Made by a program: the position numbers and the translations under genes | Origin: Raffaelea ambrosiae | Taxonomy: Eukaryota > Ascomycota > Sordariomycetes > Ophiostomatales > Ophiostomataceae | Assembly: GCA_002778195.1 (NCBI GenBank) | Contig: PCDI01000001.1 | Span: 6,087,338-6,151,337 of the forward strand | Length of the DNA: 64,000 nt | Direction of reading: 5' to 3' | Shown here: piece by piece, positions 21,597 to 31,809 of the stretch | Position numbering within the stretch: the first letter of the stretch is position 1 | How the letters are laid out: each line of letters begins with the position of its first letter | The notes under the pieces: model-generated | Seen by the model: the letters and a program-made list of their open reading frames with translations, nothing else | The model's database searches: none | What the model was told of the DNA's origin: nothing

Positions 21597-23185
21597 ATGT
21601 TACCATCTCCCCTTGACTTCAACCCACAGTTCTTCCTCCGGTTCCTTGCAGATGGAATCAGCTGGCCATGCGGACAAAGGTGAGCTTCCTCGTTTGACGG
21701 CCTCTAATACTGTGTACCCACCATGCTTACAGACTGGTAGACTGCCGTACATGCCGTCTGAGGCGGATTCGTTGCGATCGTGCAGCGCCTCACTGCTCGA
21801 AATGCACCAACAGAGGGCTGGCCTGTCCGGGATACGGCACCCACCTCCGATGGACGAACGCCATTGCCAGCCGTGGCAGGTACAAGGGCCTGGCTGCTCC
21901 TCGTGTCCTCGTCGACGATATTTGCCGCCTAACATCTAAGTGCGGCACACCAATCATACCCTCCCCCCCTCCTCGAGAGCTGCTGTCCGAGGCCGTCCTG
22001 GACCAGCTCATGCATTACTACGCCACCGAGATCGCGCCTCTCAATGTATGGGTCGAGTCCGGCCACAACGAGTACCGACGTCTCGTCATCCCGCTTGCTC
22101 GGTCACAGCGGGCGCTCAGGCTGGCCATAAGCGGCATTGCCGCGGCAGCATACAAGCCTGCTGAGCTGGAGAACAAGAAGGAAGCCGAGCTGGGCATGGG
22201 TGCTGCAAAGGCCCCGAAAGTCTCACAGGCTGCGTGTCAGGAAGCTGTACGGCTGGTCACCGACCAGTTCCGAAAACTGGCAGGCATGCAGCCGGGCGAA
22301 TTGCACGCGTACGCCGACGCCGACCATGGGACGCCGACTGCGATGCTGGCCGCTACACTGGTCCTGGCCAACTACTCGCTTCTCAAGTTTGAACTACCGG
22401 CTGCGCTTCTCCATATACAGGGAGCCCGAGGTCTGATACGCACGTTGGCATTAGATAAGGCGTCCAAGGACGGCCTGTTTGTGTTTCTTCGAAACCAAGT
22501 GGCTTCTCTGAATATCCTGGCCTGCACTACCCTCTTCAAATCCAATCTTATCTGGGATGCCGTTCTGCCGGATCTTGGCCATGGACATGTGCTCTTTGGC
22601 GACTACTTGGTCCTCGTTCACGGCATAACCGTGCGCGCCACGTTACAAGAACAGGGCAACAAGCCTCACAGTGACCAGTTATCGCCCTGCGATCTCGAGG
22701 ATGCGTTCGAGCTGGCACGCGGATCAACGTTGATGGCGTCTGGACAACTGCTGGAGCCGGCTTGCGGTTCATACCGACATGACGTTGCCCGGCTCGTCCA
22801 AGCCTACCACCATGCTGGACTCGTCTATGCCCATTTACGCCTTCGCCACCGTCCCTCTACTGATGCCGACCGTGAGGCAATTGATGATTTCGTCAAGCAC
22901 CATCGTCTCATGCTGTTCCAGACACTCGAGCGATTTGAAGATGTCGACGCCTTTGCCGGCAGTCTGCCCTGGCCCGTCATGATCGCAGGGATTGCTAGTC
23001 ACGGCAATCCGGAGCAGATGGAGAGCAGCCGACGGCTTTCTCGTGCGATATTGCAAAGCTCGCCCTTCAAATACTACGCGTGCATTGCGAACTTTCTTGA
23101 CGAGCTCTGGGGAAGTTCACACGGCGACTGGACTGTAATTGCCCGCGAGTGGGAAGACAAGGGCACGCCTCTCCTGGCAGTTTGA
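21597..23185 (+). CDS. Zn2Cys6 fungal transcription factor
   Basis: Two exons, 21597-21679 and 21733-23185 (511 residues), joined by a 53-nt intron (GTGAGC...TTACAG). The first exon gives MLPSPLDFNPQFF. The second starts just before the zinc binuclear cluster (about residues 31-57): CRTCRLRRIRC, then CSKCTNRGLAC, with Cys spacing 2-6-6-2-6. A fungal-specific regulatory domain (Fungal_trans_2 type) fills the rest, for example LLSEAVLDQLMHYYATEIAP. The zinc cluster sits near the N-terminus as usual. The gene starts about 95 bp after the inverted-repeat element, so its promoter may include that element. The target is unknown; the nearest plus-strand gene downstream is the MFS carrier at 23866. 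Confidence 0.88.
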
Positions 23186-23865
23186 TCGATATCGGAGACA
23201 TGAACAGCAAACAAAGGACAAAAGACCACCACCAACGTCGATGGTGCCACCAATCCGGTTACCGTTTTCGGTGTCGATCCATCGGTACGGCTTGGGCTTC
23301 TGGTCTGGCCATGCTCCGAAAGAGTTGTAGAGAGCCGTGAGCGTTGCAGATGCAGGCAGATCCCCTGGTGCTTTTATCTACCGAGTGGACACGAGTGGAC
23401 ACCAATAAATGCGTGGCTCGCTGGAAAAGAATTCCCCGCCAAGACCTCGTGGGGCGCCGGATGTTGTCCACTGTGCGTCATTGTGCAGCTAAAAACCAAC
23501 CGGCGTAAGTTTCTGGCGCAGCAAGGTAAAACGATCGGGGAGAAGAAAATTGGCTAGTCTCTCCATTTATTGCCCGGTTTGGGTAACGGCAATAACCTTT
23601 CAACTCTTCGCTGTTGAAAACCCTCTGTTGGTATACTGAGGATTCTGAACCATGGCCTTATCTTTCAACATTTACACCCCAACGTATAATTCGCCGTGGT
23701 CTCGTTGTGCTCGCTCTCTGTGGCCATACATAGTAGAAGCAATAGAAATACGGACCCAAGTCACTTGCACCTATGAACCATGCCCTCCAACATTTTTGCC
23801 TCTTATGTTTAAACAAAAAAAGAGTCGCCTTCAAAACAAGACCTGGCGAGCAAGAATCGCGCGAC
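23186..23865. promoter_or_regulatory. Spacer and promoter region before the MFS gene
   Basis: 680 bp between two same-strand genes. No gene seen. An in-frame upstream Met for the MFS gene exists at 23773, but the protein there shows no family character. Confidence 0.45.
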
Positions 23866-25673
23866 ATGAACCCAGCAACCGGCAAAAAGGAACAACAGCG
23901 CTCGGGCGATCTCAGCCCCGATGATGGCTCGGGCGTGGCCAGCAGGGAGAAACCAGACACTATTGTGTCTATTGAGGCTGGGGAAGCGCCGCCTGCGATG
24001 TTCAGCAGAGTGTCCGTGTGGCTCATGCTGCTCTTCATGGCGATCGCCACTGCATCCGATGGCTAGTATGTTCCCTTACAGTCTTGACCAATGCTATTGA
24101 AATCCGAGAAGAACTTTTCCCCTGACACTGCGATTTCAAAAACTACAGCAACGCAGCCGTGATTGGCAATGTCGAACTCTTATTTGCGGTTCTTTATCCC
24201 AATGCGTTGACAAACTCGATGTACGCGCGACTGTCGAACGCCTTTCTAATTGGCATGATCATCGGCATGCTGATTTTTGGCTACGTTGCGGACATGTTTG
24301 GCCGGAAGACCGGTGCTATCGCCACCACCGTTCTGTTGACTGTCGGCGTCGCCTTGAGCACGGCAGCCAGTGGCAAGAGTGACACAGGTCTTCTGTGGAT
24401 GCTTGTCGTCAGTCGAGGCATTGCTGGCGTCGGTGCAGGCGGAGAATATCCTGTTACAGGTCGGAACACACCTTTTGTTGGCTACCGTTAGAGATGCAAC
24501 ATTCCAATGCTGACAAGGCGTAGGTGCCGGTGCTATGGAAGCGAGCGACGAGTCAAAAGGCTTCCGCAAACGACGAGGCTTTATGTTTGCCACCATGGGC
24601 GAGGTCGCTGCGTCTTTTGGTTATTGCCTGGGTGCTCTGGTCCCTCTAATCCTGCTCCTGTGTGTCCACCAGCGTCAGGACCGATATGAGCTTGTGTGGC
24701 GTCTATCTTTCGGTCTCGCCATCATTCCCCCGCTGAGCATCTTCTGGTTTCGCATACGCATGGCCATCTCGACAGCTTACCGCAAATCGGCGATGCGGAA
24801 ACAGAGACAGCCCTACCTCCTCATTGTCCGAAAGTACTGGCGCCGCATTTTTGCGGCAGCAATGACGTGGTTTATTTACAACTGGATCTCCATTCCATTT
24901 GGCGTCTTCAGCTCGACGATTGTGTCTAAAGTCAATGCTTCTGATTCTATGGTTAAAACTCTTGGCTGGGGCGTCGTCATTAATGCCTTTTACCTGCCAG
25001 GTCCCTTTCTCGGTGGCCTGTTGACAGACAAAATTGGTAGACGGCAGACCATGACCTTGGGATTCATTCTCCAGGCCATCTTGGGGTTTATACTGGGCGG
25101 TGCCTACTACAAGATTGAAACCGTCTTTCCACTGTTTATTGTCATCTACGGAATCTTTCTGACGCTAGGAGAGGTCGGCCCTGGAAGGTAAGGAGCGCAG
25201 CTGCCAAATGTGAAAGGGAAATGCTGATAACTCACAACTGCAACAGTGTCATTGGCGTTATTTCTGCGGAACCGTTCCCGACCTCGATTCGTGGCCAGTG
25301 CAACGGCTTCATCTCAGCCTTTGCCAAGGTTGGAGCCACCCTGGGGACTCAGGTAAGACGAGTCACAATCCATGAAATCTTGTAGAAGCTATCTCTCACG
25401 AATTATTGTCAGGCATTCACTGCCATTCAGAACAAGTATCCCGATGACCTGTCAAAAGGAAACCAGATTGTCTTCCTGATCGGTTCAGCTTTCGCCCTGC
25501 TTGGTGCCTTCGTTGCATGGTTTGCGATTGAAGACGTCAGCAGACATTTAGACGACGAGGACCAGGTCTGGAAGGCTTATCTTGTTGACAAGGGTTGGGA
25601 TGCAGCATGGGGCGATCACGAGACCCGAGACCCGTCGAAAGTAGCAAATCAACCCATGGAGAGGATATCCTGA
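23866..25673 (+). CDS. MFS transporter, phosphate / glycerophosphodiester permease type (Pho84/Git1-like)
   Basis: Five exons: 23866-24065, 24149-24459, 24524-25187, 25247-25352 and 25413-25673 (513 residues). The family signature is clear: GRKTGA in loop 2-3, SRGIAGVGAGGEYPVTG at TM4-5, TDKIGRRQ in loop 8-9, and GEVGPGSVIGVISAEPFPTSIRGQCNG. Members import inorganic phosphate, or glycerophosphoinositol/glycerophosphocholine, with H+ at the plasma membrane. The GIT1 branch fits better than PHO84 by the long loop at 255-275 and the missing Pho84 motifs, but this cannot be settled by eye. The start chosen is MNPATGKK, which gives a normal 60-residue cytosolic tail. Introns are 53-83 nt with clear CTGAC/CTAAC-like branch points. 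Confidence 0.87.
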
Positions 25674-26214
25674 TGTAATTTACCGACAATGACAGCCTTC
25701 CGTCCGGGAGTGGTGTTTCTCACAGCCGGGCGGATAAGGCCCTTGCCGCAGCTTTTACATACTACTATGTAGTTGCGGAGGCCACTAGCTACATAGTATC
25801 TTGCATAGTACGACGTGGGAGTTACAATTCAGAGTTTAATCTGCAACACCATCCCCGATGTAGGCATAAACTAGAGAAGCGGGGGTGGGAGGCTGTCAAT
25901 AATTTGTTACTGTGGATTAGTGATTCGTTTTGGGGGGTTTGTTTTGCAAGACGGGTGTCATGCCTACTGGGCCACCAACTTTCTACGTCCTACCACTAAC
26001 TATATAGTTTGAATCCCTCGTTTCTGGCCCGGCTCGCTAATGTTTGGGTGACGTTGCTCCACAAGACAGAACCGACAGCGTGAATACTATCTCCCTGTAT
26101 AAGAGTGCATATTTTGCTTGCTAACCCGTAAATTCTACGAATTGAATTGCTTTTTTTTTTTTTTTAACAACGCCGGCCTGTATTCTGCACACCCGGCGTG
26201 CCCCAGCGCTAACA
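25674..26214. promoter_or_regulatory. Spacer and promoter of the CocE-like gene
   Basis: 541 bp with several copies of the hexamer CTACAT/TACATAGTA around 25760-25805. TATAAG at 26098-26103 lies 117 bp before the start codon, and a T-run at 26150-26165 follows it. No gene. Confidence 0.45.
26098..26103 (+). promoter_or_regulatory. Possible TATA element of the CocE-like gene
   Basis: TATAAG, 117 bp before the ATG at 26215. Supported by position only. Confidence 0.35.
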
Positions 26215-28239
26215 ATGTCGGCAACTACTGAGCTACCGATCAAGGTGCACGAAAATGACAGGATTGCGATGTCGGATGGGATCACGCTCTCAGCGTTGAT
26301 CTGGTTGCCCGAAGACGCAGAATCTAACCCCGTGCCGGCCATCCTGGAATACCTGCCGTACCGGAAACGCGACGGTACGGCCCACCGCGATGCTCTCAAC
26401 CACCCATACTTTGCCACTCGTGGATATGCCTGTGTACGGGTGGACATGCGCGGGACAGGCGACTCTGAAGGTGTGCTGCTTGGTGAATACATCCAGAAAG
26501 AGCAGGATGATGCTCTCGAGATTCTGGAATGGATTGCAGCGCAGAAGTGGTGCACGGGCTCCATTGGCATGATCGGCATATCCTGGGGCGGCTTCAATGG
26601 CCTGCAGGTGGCTGCTCTCCGCCCGCCACAGCTCAAGGCCGTCATCTCGCTCTGCTCCACCGATGACCGCTACGCCGACGACGTGCACTATATGGGCGGC
26701 TGCCAGCTCGTCGAAAACTTTCTGTGGGCTTCCACGATGCTGTCTGTGGCGCCCACACCGCCCGATCCAATCCTCGTCGGCGAGGACAGGTGGCGCCAGA
26801 TGTGGTTGGAGCGCCTGGAAGTAGGTGCACCATACATTTCGGAATGGCATGAGCACCAGCGCCGCGACAGTTTCTGGAAACATGCCTCCATTTGCGAGGA
26901 CTACCGCGACGTGCAGTGTCCTGTCTTTCTTGTGAGCGGCTGGCTTGACGCCTACTCGAACGCGGTGTTCCGCATGCTGGAGCATCTTCAGTGCCCCAAG
27001 CGTGGGCTTATCGGACCATGGGCACACAAGTATCCTAATTTTGCTCACCCTGGGCCGCAGATTGGCTTCTTGCAGGAGTCTCTGCGCTGGTGGGACAAGT
27101 GGCTTAAAGGTAAAGAGACAGGCATCATGGACGAACCTGTGCTCCGGTGCTACCTCCAGGATACCGCACCGCCGAGAAGAACCTACGATGTCCGTGCAGG
27201 CCATTGGGTGGCCGAGGAAAGTTGGCCTAGCAATGGCATCACTCGCCATTTCATGAGCCTCGCGCCTGGGGATCTGCTCCAGGGCAGTGCCACTAGTTCC
27301 GAGCACATCTCCTTTTGCTCACCGCAAACGGTGGGCTTTACCACTGGACGGTGGATTCCCTATGGCTCCGATGGAGACGTGCCTGGGGACCAACGCCTCG
27401 AAGCGGCCGCTGGCAGCCAATACTTTGACAGTCAGCCTTTGACGGAGTCGCTCGACCTTCTTGGGCCAGCACTGGTCCACATCCGAGTCGCCAGTGACAA
27501 ACCAAACGCCTTTGTCGCCGCCGTTCTCTCTGAGGTCTTGCCCGACGGTTCAGCCACTCGGATTTCCTACGGTCTGTTGAATCTGACCCACCGTGACAGC
27601 AATAATCACGTCGATCTCAAGCCTCTCGTGCCGGGCGAGTTCTACGACGTTGCCATCCGGCTTAACGAGTTCGGCCAACGCATTGGTGTTGGCAGCCGCC
27701 TCCGGCTGGCACTGTCGACATCGTACTTTCCCACATGTTGGCCCTCTCCAGAAGCAGTCACGCTTACAATCGACTGCAGCCACAGCAAATTGGAGCTGCC
27801 CAGGCGCCTGGAGAACCCACTTGACGCCAAACTGCCGCCTTTTGAGCCACCTGTCTGTAGCCCACCCCTCAAGACAAAGACGCTACGTGAGCCTACAAGC
27901 AAGAACACTATTACGAGAGATCTTGAAACAGACGAGACCACCATCTGCTACGATCACGACGAGGGCTCGTACGAAAACGAAGAAAATGGTTGGCGCTGGG
28001 GCGGATCCACAAGAGTCGCCTGTTCCATACGGCCAGACGACCCATTGTCAGGACATGCTGAGCAGAAGTTCCGTCAGGATTTTGGCCGCAAGGGTCTAGA
28101 TCTCTCACTATGCGGATGGACCGAGATGACAACGACACTGACCGAATGGCATATCACGACTCGATTGGAAGCTTGGGAGAATGGCAAGAGAATATTCAAT
28201 CGTGATAACACCTACAGGATTCCCCGAGACCATGCGTAA
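26215..28239 (+). CDS. CocE/NonD-family alpha/beta hydrolase
   Basis: A single 674-residue open frame. It has the three-part layout of the family. An alpha/beta-hydrolase domain carries nucleophile Ser123 (GISWGG), probable Asp245 (SGWLDAY) and His271 (GPWAHK). The N-terminal strand is YLPYRKRD, with VDMRGTGDSEG after it. A C-terminal jelly-roll (PepX_C) spans about 350-560, with LVHIRVASD and LRLALSTSYFP. Relatives include cocaine esterase, glutaryl-7-ACA acylase and X-Pro dipeptidyl peptidase. The true substrate of fungal members is unknown; esters or acyl amides are plausible. It has no signal peptide, so it is probably cytosolic. The intronless structure and mostly bacterial family make ancient horizontal transfer possible. 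Confidence 0.92.
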   Translation: MSATTELPIKVHENDRIAMSDGITLSALIWLPEDAESNPVPAILEYLPYRKRDGTAHRDALNHPYFATRGYACVRVDMRGTGDSEGVLLGEYIQKEQDDALEILEWIAAQKWCTGSIGMIGISWGGFNGLQVAALRPPQLKAVISLCSTDDRYADDVHYMGGCQLVENFLWASTMLSVAPTPPDPILVGEDRWRQMWLERLEVGAPYISEWHEHQRRDSFWKHASICEDYRDVQCPVFLVSGWLDAYSNAVFRMLEHLQCPKRGLIGPWAHKYPNFAHPGPQIGFLQESLRWWDKWLKGKETGIMDEPVLRCYLQDTAPPRRTYDVRAGHWVAEESWPSNGITRHFMSLAPGDLLQGSATSSEHISFCSPQTVGFTTGRWIPYGSDGDVPGDQRLEAAAGSQYFDSQPLTESLDLLGPALVHIRVASDKPNAFVAAVLSEVLPDGSATRISYGLLNLTHRDSNNHVDLKPLVPGEFYDVAIRLNEFGQRIGVGSRLRLALSTSYFPTCWPSPEAVTLTIDCSHSKLELPRRLENPLDAKLPPFEPPVCSPPLKTKTLREPTSKNTITRDLETDETTICYDHDEGSYENEENGWRWGGSTRVACSIRPDDPLSGHAEQKFRQDFGRKGLDLSLCGWTEMTTTLTEWHITTRLEAWENGKRIFNRDNTYRIPRDHA

Positions 28240-28443
28240 CTTATGGAGAGATAATAAAACTGGCATTGTCTTGTGCATGATGTGTCATGATCAAAGATGT
28301 ATATGTATTGTTATCTGGTTGCTCGAGGCTGGGTGGAAAGCTGTGGCAGCACGGGTCGGTAATATATTTGGGACGGCTCTAAATCAATTAACTATATAAT
28401 CTAATACTGGTTTTGAAGTTCGTAACAACCACAGTTGAAAGTG
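28240..28443. other. 3' flank of the CocE-like gene
   Basis: Short AT-rich spacer before the tRNA. Contains an AATAAA-like polyadenylation signal (AATAAA at about 28253). Confidence 0.45.
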
Positions 28444-28527
28444 GCGTCGGTGGTTTAGTGGTAAAATCTGTCGTTGCCATAACAGCATCGATTCGACAGG
28501 CCCCGGGTTCGATTCCCGGCCGACGCA
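28444..28527 (+). tRNA. tRNA-Gly(GCC) with a short intron
   Basis: Acceptor GCGTCGG/CCGACGC is perfect, with A discriminator at 28527. The anticodon stem TGTCG pairs with CGACA, the loop is TTGCCA and the anticodon GCC is at 28476-28478. The T arm is CCGGG-TTCGATT-CCCGG. A 13-nt intron (about 28480-28492) sits after position 37. A T run at 28529 is the Pol III terminator. Confidence 0.93.
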
Positions 28528-29066
28528 TTTTTTTTGTCTTCTTCCCAAACAGCCTTTTTCATACGGTATTCTTAAAGCATTCTGTTTAGATGGGTGCCTC
28601 TGCATAAAGAGGTTTACCGTCCTCCTTTTTTTTCTTGCTAGCTTGTAATATTCGGCGTGTTGGAAAGCATGCCCTGTCAATCACAAAGAGCCTTTTGAAT
28701 AGGTAGATATGAGCTTCACTATTTTCTCTCCCTTTGGCAGACACGAAACAGCCGCGACCCAGTCAACGGTGGACTCGCCGCGGCCAATAAATAGTTGTGC
28801 TTGTCACCTTCATCCTGGGTCTTGCGTCATAAACTTCTGGTAATGTCATATCGTGACGCGCATTGGAAGTGCGGTTAAATATGGAGGGGTTGTTCCGGTG
28901 CTCGACTGTCCATAGAAGGAAGGCGCCAATTAGCTCCGGACTTTCCAGTAGTAGCGGCTGGATGGCGGCATAAAGACAACTTGTCTTCGGTTGCTTTATA
29001 TGCGCAGTTGTTGCACAGATTGATCGGAGCCTCCAGTTAAAAGACATATGGAAAATCACACACAAG
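28528..29066. other. Spacer before the AsaB-like gene
   Basis: 539 bp, no gene recognised. The T run at its left end terminates the tRNA. The right end is the presumed promoter of the following gene. Confidence 0.45.
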
Positions 29067-30237
29067 ATGGTACCGCCAGCGATACTCAAGACGGATAACC
29101 AAGACCTGTCCACCGCCACACAACAGGCGAAAGCACCTCCAGCTCGCCGCGATGTAGCGACCACCATGAACTACTATGACGATCCAGGTGATGGCTCGAA
29201 GCCATTGCCGGTGCTCGTGGGCCCGTATGCCTCGTCTGGATATTTAGGGAGTTAGATCGGACGGTCTTAAATAAAGACCTCGTGTGTTTGCATGCTGATG
29301 GAGACAACACAGAAGCACAGTGAAAAACGAGCGCAAGATGATTGCGACTGAGGCTGTCATTGAAGACATAACCGGCCGTGAAGACCTCTTCAGTTTGGAC
29401 GAGCATGCTTTCCAGCTCCTGAGGTGTCCCTCCACAGCTACAACGTGCACTGCTACTATGTTTGAGGACGAAGAGAAAATTTTGGATGAGTACTACAACG
29501 ACTGCATCCAACTGCTCAGGAATGCGTGCGTGCACTCTTTATCATTCAATTTACGAATTCAACTACTCACATACCCACCTTTTGCCACAGAACGGGCGCA
29601 AACCGGGTCGTCATATTTGGGCACAGCGTTCGCCAGGGGCCGTCCAATTGGCACAAACTCGGCGAAGGCAATGCGAAGAAACGCGGACCCCTGCACCGTG
29701 TGCATGTGGACAATTCGTATGAAGGCGCAGAATTTCTCGTCAAGTACTTTTTGCCTGACGACGCAGGCATGCTATTGAAGCGACGATACCAGATCATTAA
29801 TGTAGAAGATTTTTTCTTATACCGTTGTATGCTACCCATTGCTTCGAAGAACTGAAGAACTTACAGCGAAACAGGTTTGGCGGCCGATCGAAACAATCTA
29901 CAAAGACCCTTTGGCAGTAACAGACGGGAAAACGGTGCCGGACGAGGACTTGGTCGAGGCCCAGATCATCTACAAGGACCACGTGCGCAAGTCCTGGACA
30001 ATCAGGTCGGGCCTGACCAAAGAGCAGGAGGCGGCAAAGGATTGGTCCAAGGTGCAGCACAGGTGGTACTTCAAAAGCGAACAGACCCCTGACGAGGCGC
30101 TCCTTATCAAGTGCTTCGACAGTATCGACGACGGCTCGGTGGCACGGCGCACAGCACATTCAGCTTTCGTCGATCCGATGTATGAAGACGCTGCCCCTCG
30201 CCACAGCATTGAGGTTAGGGCACTTTTGTTTTACTAG
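29067..30237 (+). CDS. AsaB / gibberellin-desaturase-like hydroxylase (CmcJ-type family)
   Basis: Four exons: 29067-29224, 29313-29525, 29591-29801 and 29875-30237 (314 residues). Each piece alone looks broken; joined they give a normal-length member of the fungal family that includes aspergillic-acid AsaB and the gibberellin GA4 desaturase. Signatures in order: TMNYYDDPGDGS (about 32-43), EDITGREDLFSLDEHAF (about 68-85), VFGHSVR-like VIFGHSVRQG, RVHVDNSYEGA with an HxD pair, RYQIINVWRPI at the third splice, and HSAFVDP near the C-terminus with a final ALLFY. Members are oxidative tailoring enzymes of secondary metabolism. No biosynthetic backbone gene is present here, so the substrate is unknown. 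The weak donor GTAGAA at 29802 is the least certain splice. Confidence 0.82.
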
Positions 30238-30391
30238 AATGGTACGATCTTTGCGTTTTGTGTTGGATTTCTGTTGGGTTTCTATGAATTACTCTTTGGA
30301 ATTCTCCTCAGTTGCCCCTTGGACCGCTCTTTGAAACTATTTATAGACTTGAACGCAGAATGCTTTTCTTTCCTTCTGAATGGGAACACTA
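30238..30391. other. Spacer between convergent genes
   Basis: 154 bp between the ends of two tail-to-tail genes; no feature seen. Confidence 0.5.
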
Positions 30392-31065
30392 CTAAATGTT
30401 TGCCATTGCCGCATTCTTAAAGTGAATCTGGAACAAAGTCAGCGCATTCCAAGGCCAGTGCATTCCAAGCATTTCGCCCAGGCGGTCAAAAAAAAGCATA
30501 GACACGCGACATGTCCCCGAGCGTGCATACTTACCGTCTCATCAGCACAGCCTGCCGGTGTCTGGTACAAATAGGCTCCGGTGTTGATGAACAACTGCTG
30601 GCTGGCACACACCTGCCATGCCGTCAGGTTCTGCCGCTTCACACTTGCTACACTCCAGGTTACCGCGTCACCCTGAAAGGCAAATTCAGGTGTGTTCTTG
30701 GTCGTGCTGAAGCAGATGGCCAGTATCCGCGGTGGCGAGGACGGGTCTGATGGCTGGGAAGGCTGCATATAAAAAGGCGGGCTGGCAATCCTGTTGACCA
30801 GCTGGCCATCGACAATGTTGAACTGCCCTACCTCTGTGGAGCTGTCGAAATTAGCTGTGACAGGCTCGCTGGTTGGCTTTGTCCGGAGGCATTTATGAAA
30901 GTTGGGAGCCTCGACTGGTCGAATCCAGAGCTGTGCAGACTGCAGAGTGGTTGGTGTTTTGATATTGGCAGACCTCCTCTGTTCATGGATTGCGATCGGT
31001 GACGTTGACGTTACAAAGGCACCGGCCATAAGCGTCATGGTAATGAAAAAGCGTGTCACTGCCAT
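30392..31065 (-). CDS. Small secreted fungal protein of unknown function
   Basis: Two exons, 31065-30535 and 30427-30392 (188 residues); an alternative in-frame Met lies at 31080. The N-terminus MAVTRFFITMTLMAGAFVTS is a good signal peptide. The rest resembles a fungal secreted family. Recognisable phrases are HKCLRT, GQFNIVDGQLVNR, a PPFYM segment, TPEFAFQGDAVTW, WQVCASQQLFINTGAYLY and a final AGCADETIH. Three Cys may form disulphides. The short last exon was chosen because it supplies the ETIH-type ending. Without splicing the frame continues into a less plausible Cys-rich tail. It may be a cell-wall or extracellular protein; no activity can be assigned. Confidence 0.7.
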
Positions 31066-31809
31066 ATTGTGTTCGTCCACCTGTCTGTTTCTTTAACTAT
31101 CGACAGAACCACCGTAAACGGAGAATCCCGGGCAAGATTATTTTATAACTAACCCCCAGGGCTCTCACGCGGTTCTGTTGTTCGGCCAGAAAAAGTCGGA
31201 TTCACAACATTCTGCGTTCAATATGACATTTTTCGGGGCAGAAGAGGGAACCTTTACCTCTCTTTATTTTGTAGCCCCGTGGGCTTATGCAGCAAAAACT
31301 CTCACGTAGAACTGCAATCACTGGATCATGACAGATACTTTATCAACAATGGCAAGCTGACCTGGAAGAGCAAACATGTTTCCGATGACTACACCAACTT
31401 TTTAAGATGCAGTAAAGCTTACTTTTGTAGTTTCTATTGCTGCGACCGTTTCTCCGTCTCTTGTGGGCAGCACTGTGCATGGGATGCGAACAGACCAGGG
31501 CTGGATTGTCCTTGCGGTTCGGCTAGTCTCAGTACGTCTCCTCTTCCAGGATTGGTCGGCATCGGCAGCTTTGCTATCGGAGCAATACACAGACGACACC
31601 ATAACCGTACGTAACGATGGCAGTCTTAATTGTTTCGACTACTTTGGGAGTCTATCGAAGGAAGATCCCTAGGAATCAGTGTCTTTGCCGATACCTTGGG
31701 ATAGGAGGGCTTGCTGTGAGCGTGGAAGACTGCACACGATGCAGAGGGAGAACTTGGAAGTCACTCTATAATTCAATTGATTTCCAGAAGTGTCAACTAA
31801 TCATTCGCA
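31066..31809. other. Intergenic, nothing recognised
   Basis: About 740 bp. It holds the promoter of the minus-strand secreted-protein gene and the 3' flank of the DapA-like gene. No domain is seen in the short frames. Confidence 0.5.

Noticed and set aside
26290..27306. 338-codon minus-strand frame in the CocE-like gene
   Set aside because: Antisense shadow; the plus-strand hydrolase has catalytic motifs over the whole region.
29067..30237. First impression of a broken AsaB-like pseudogene
   Set aside because: Three ordinary short introns restore a single frame of 315 codons (stop included) with all family motifs in order, so I call it intact.
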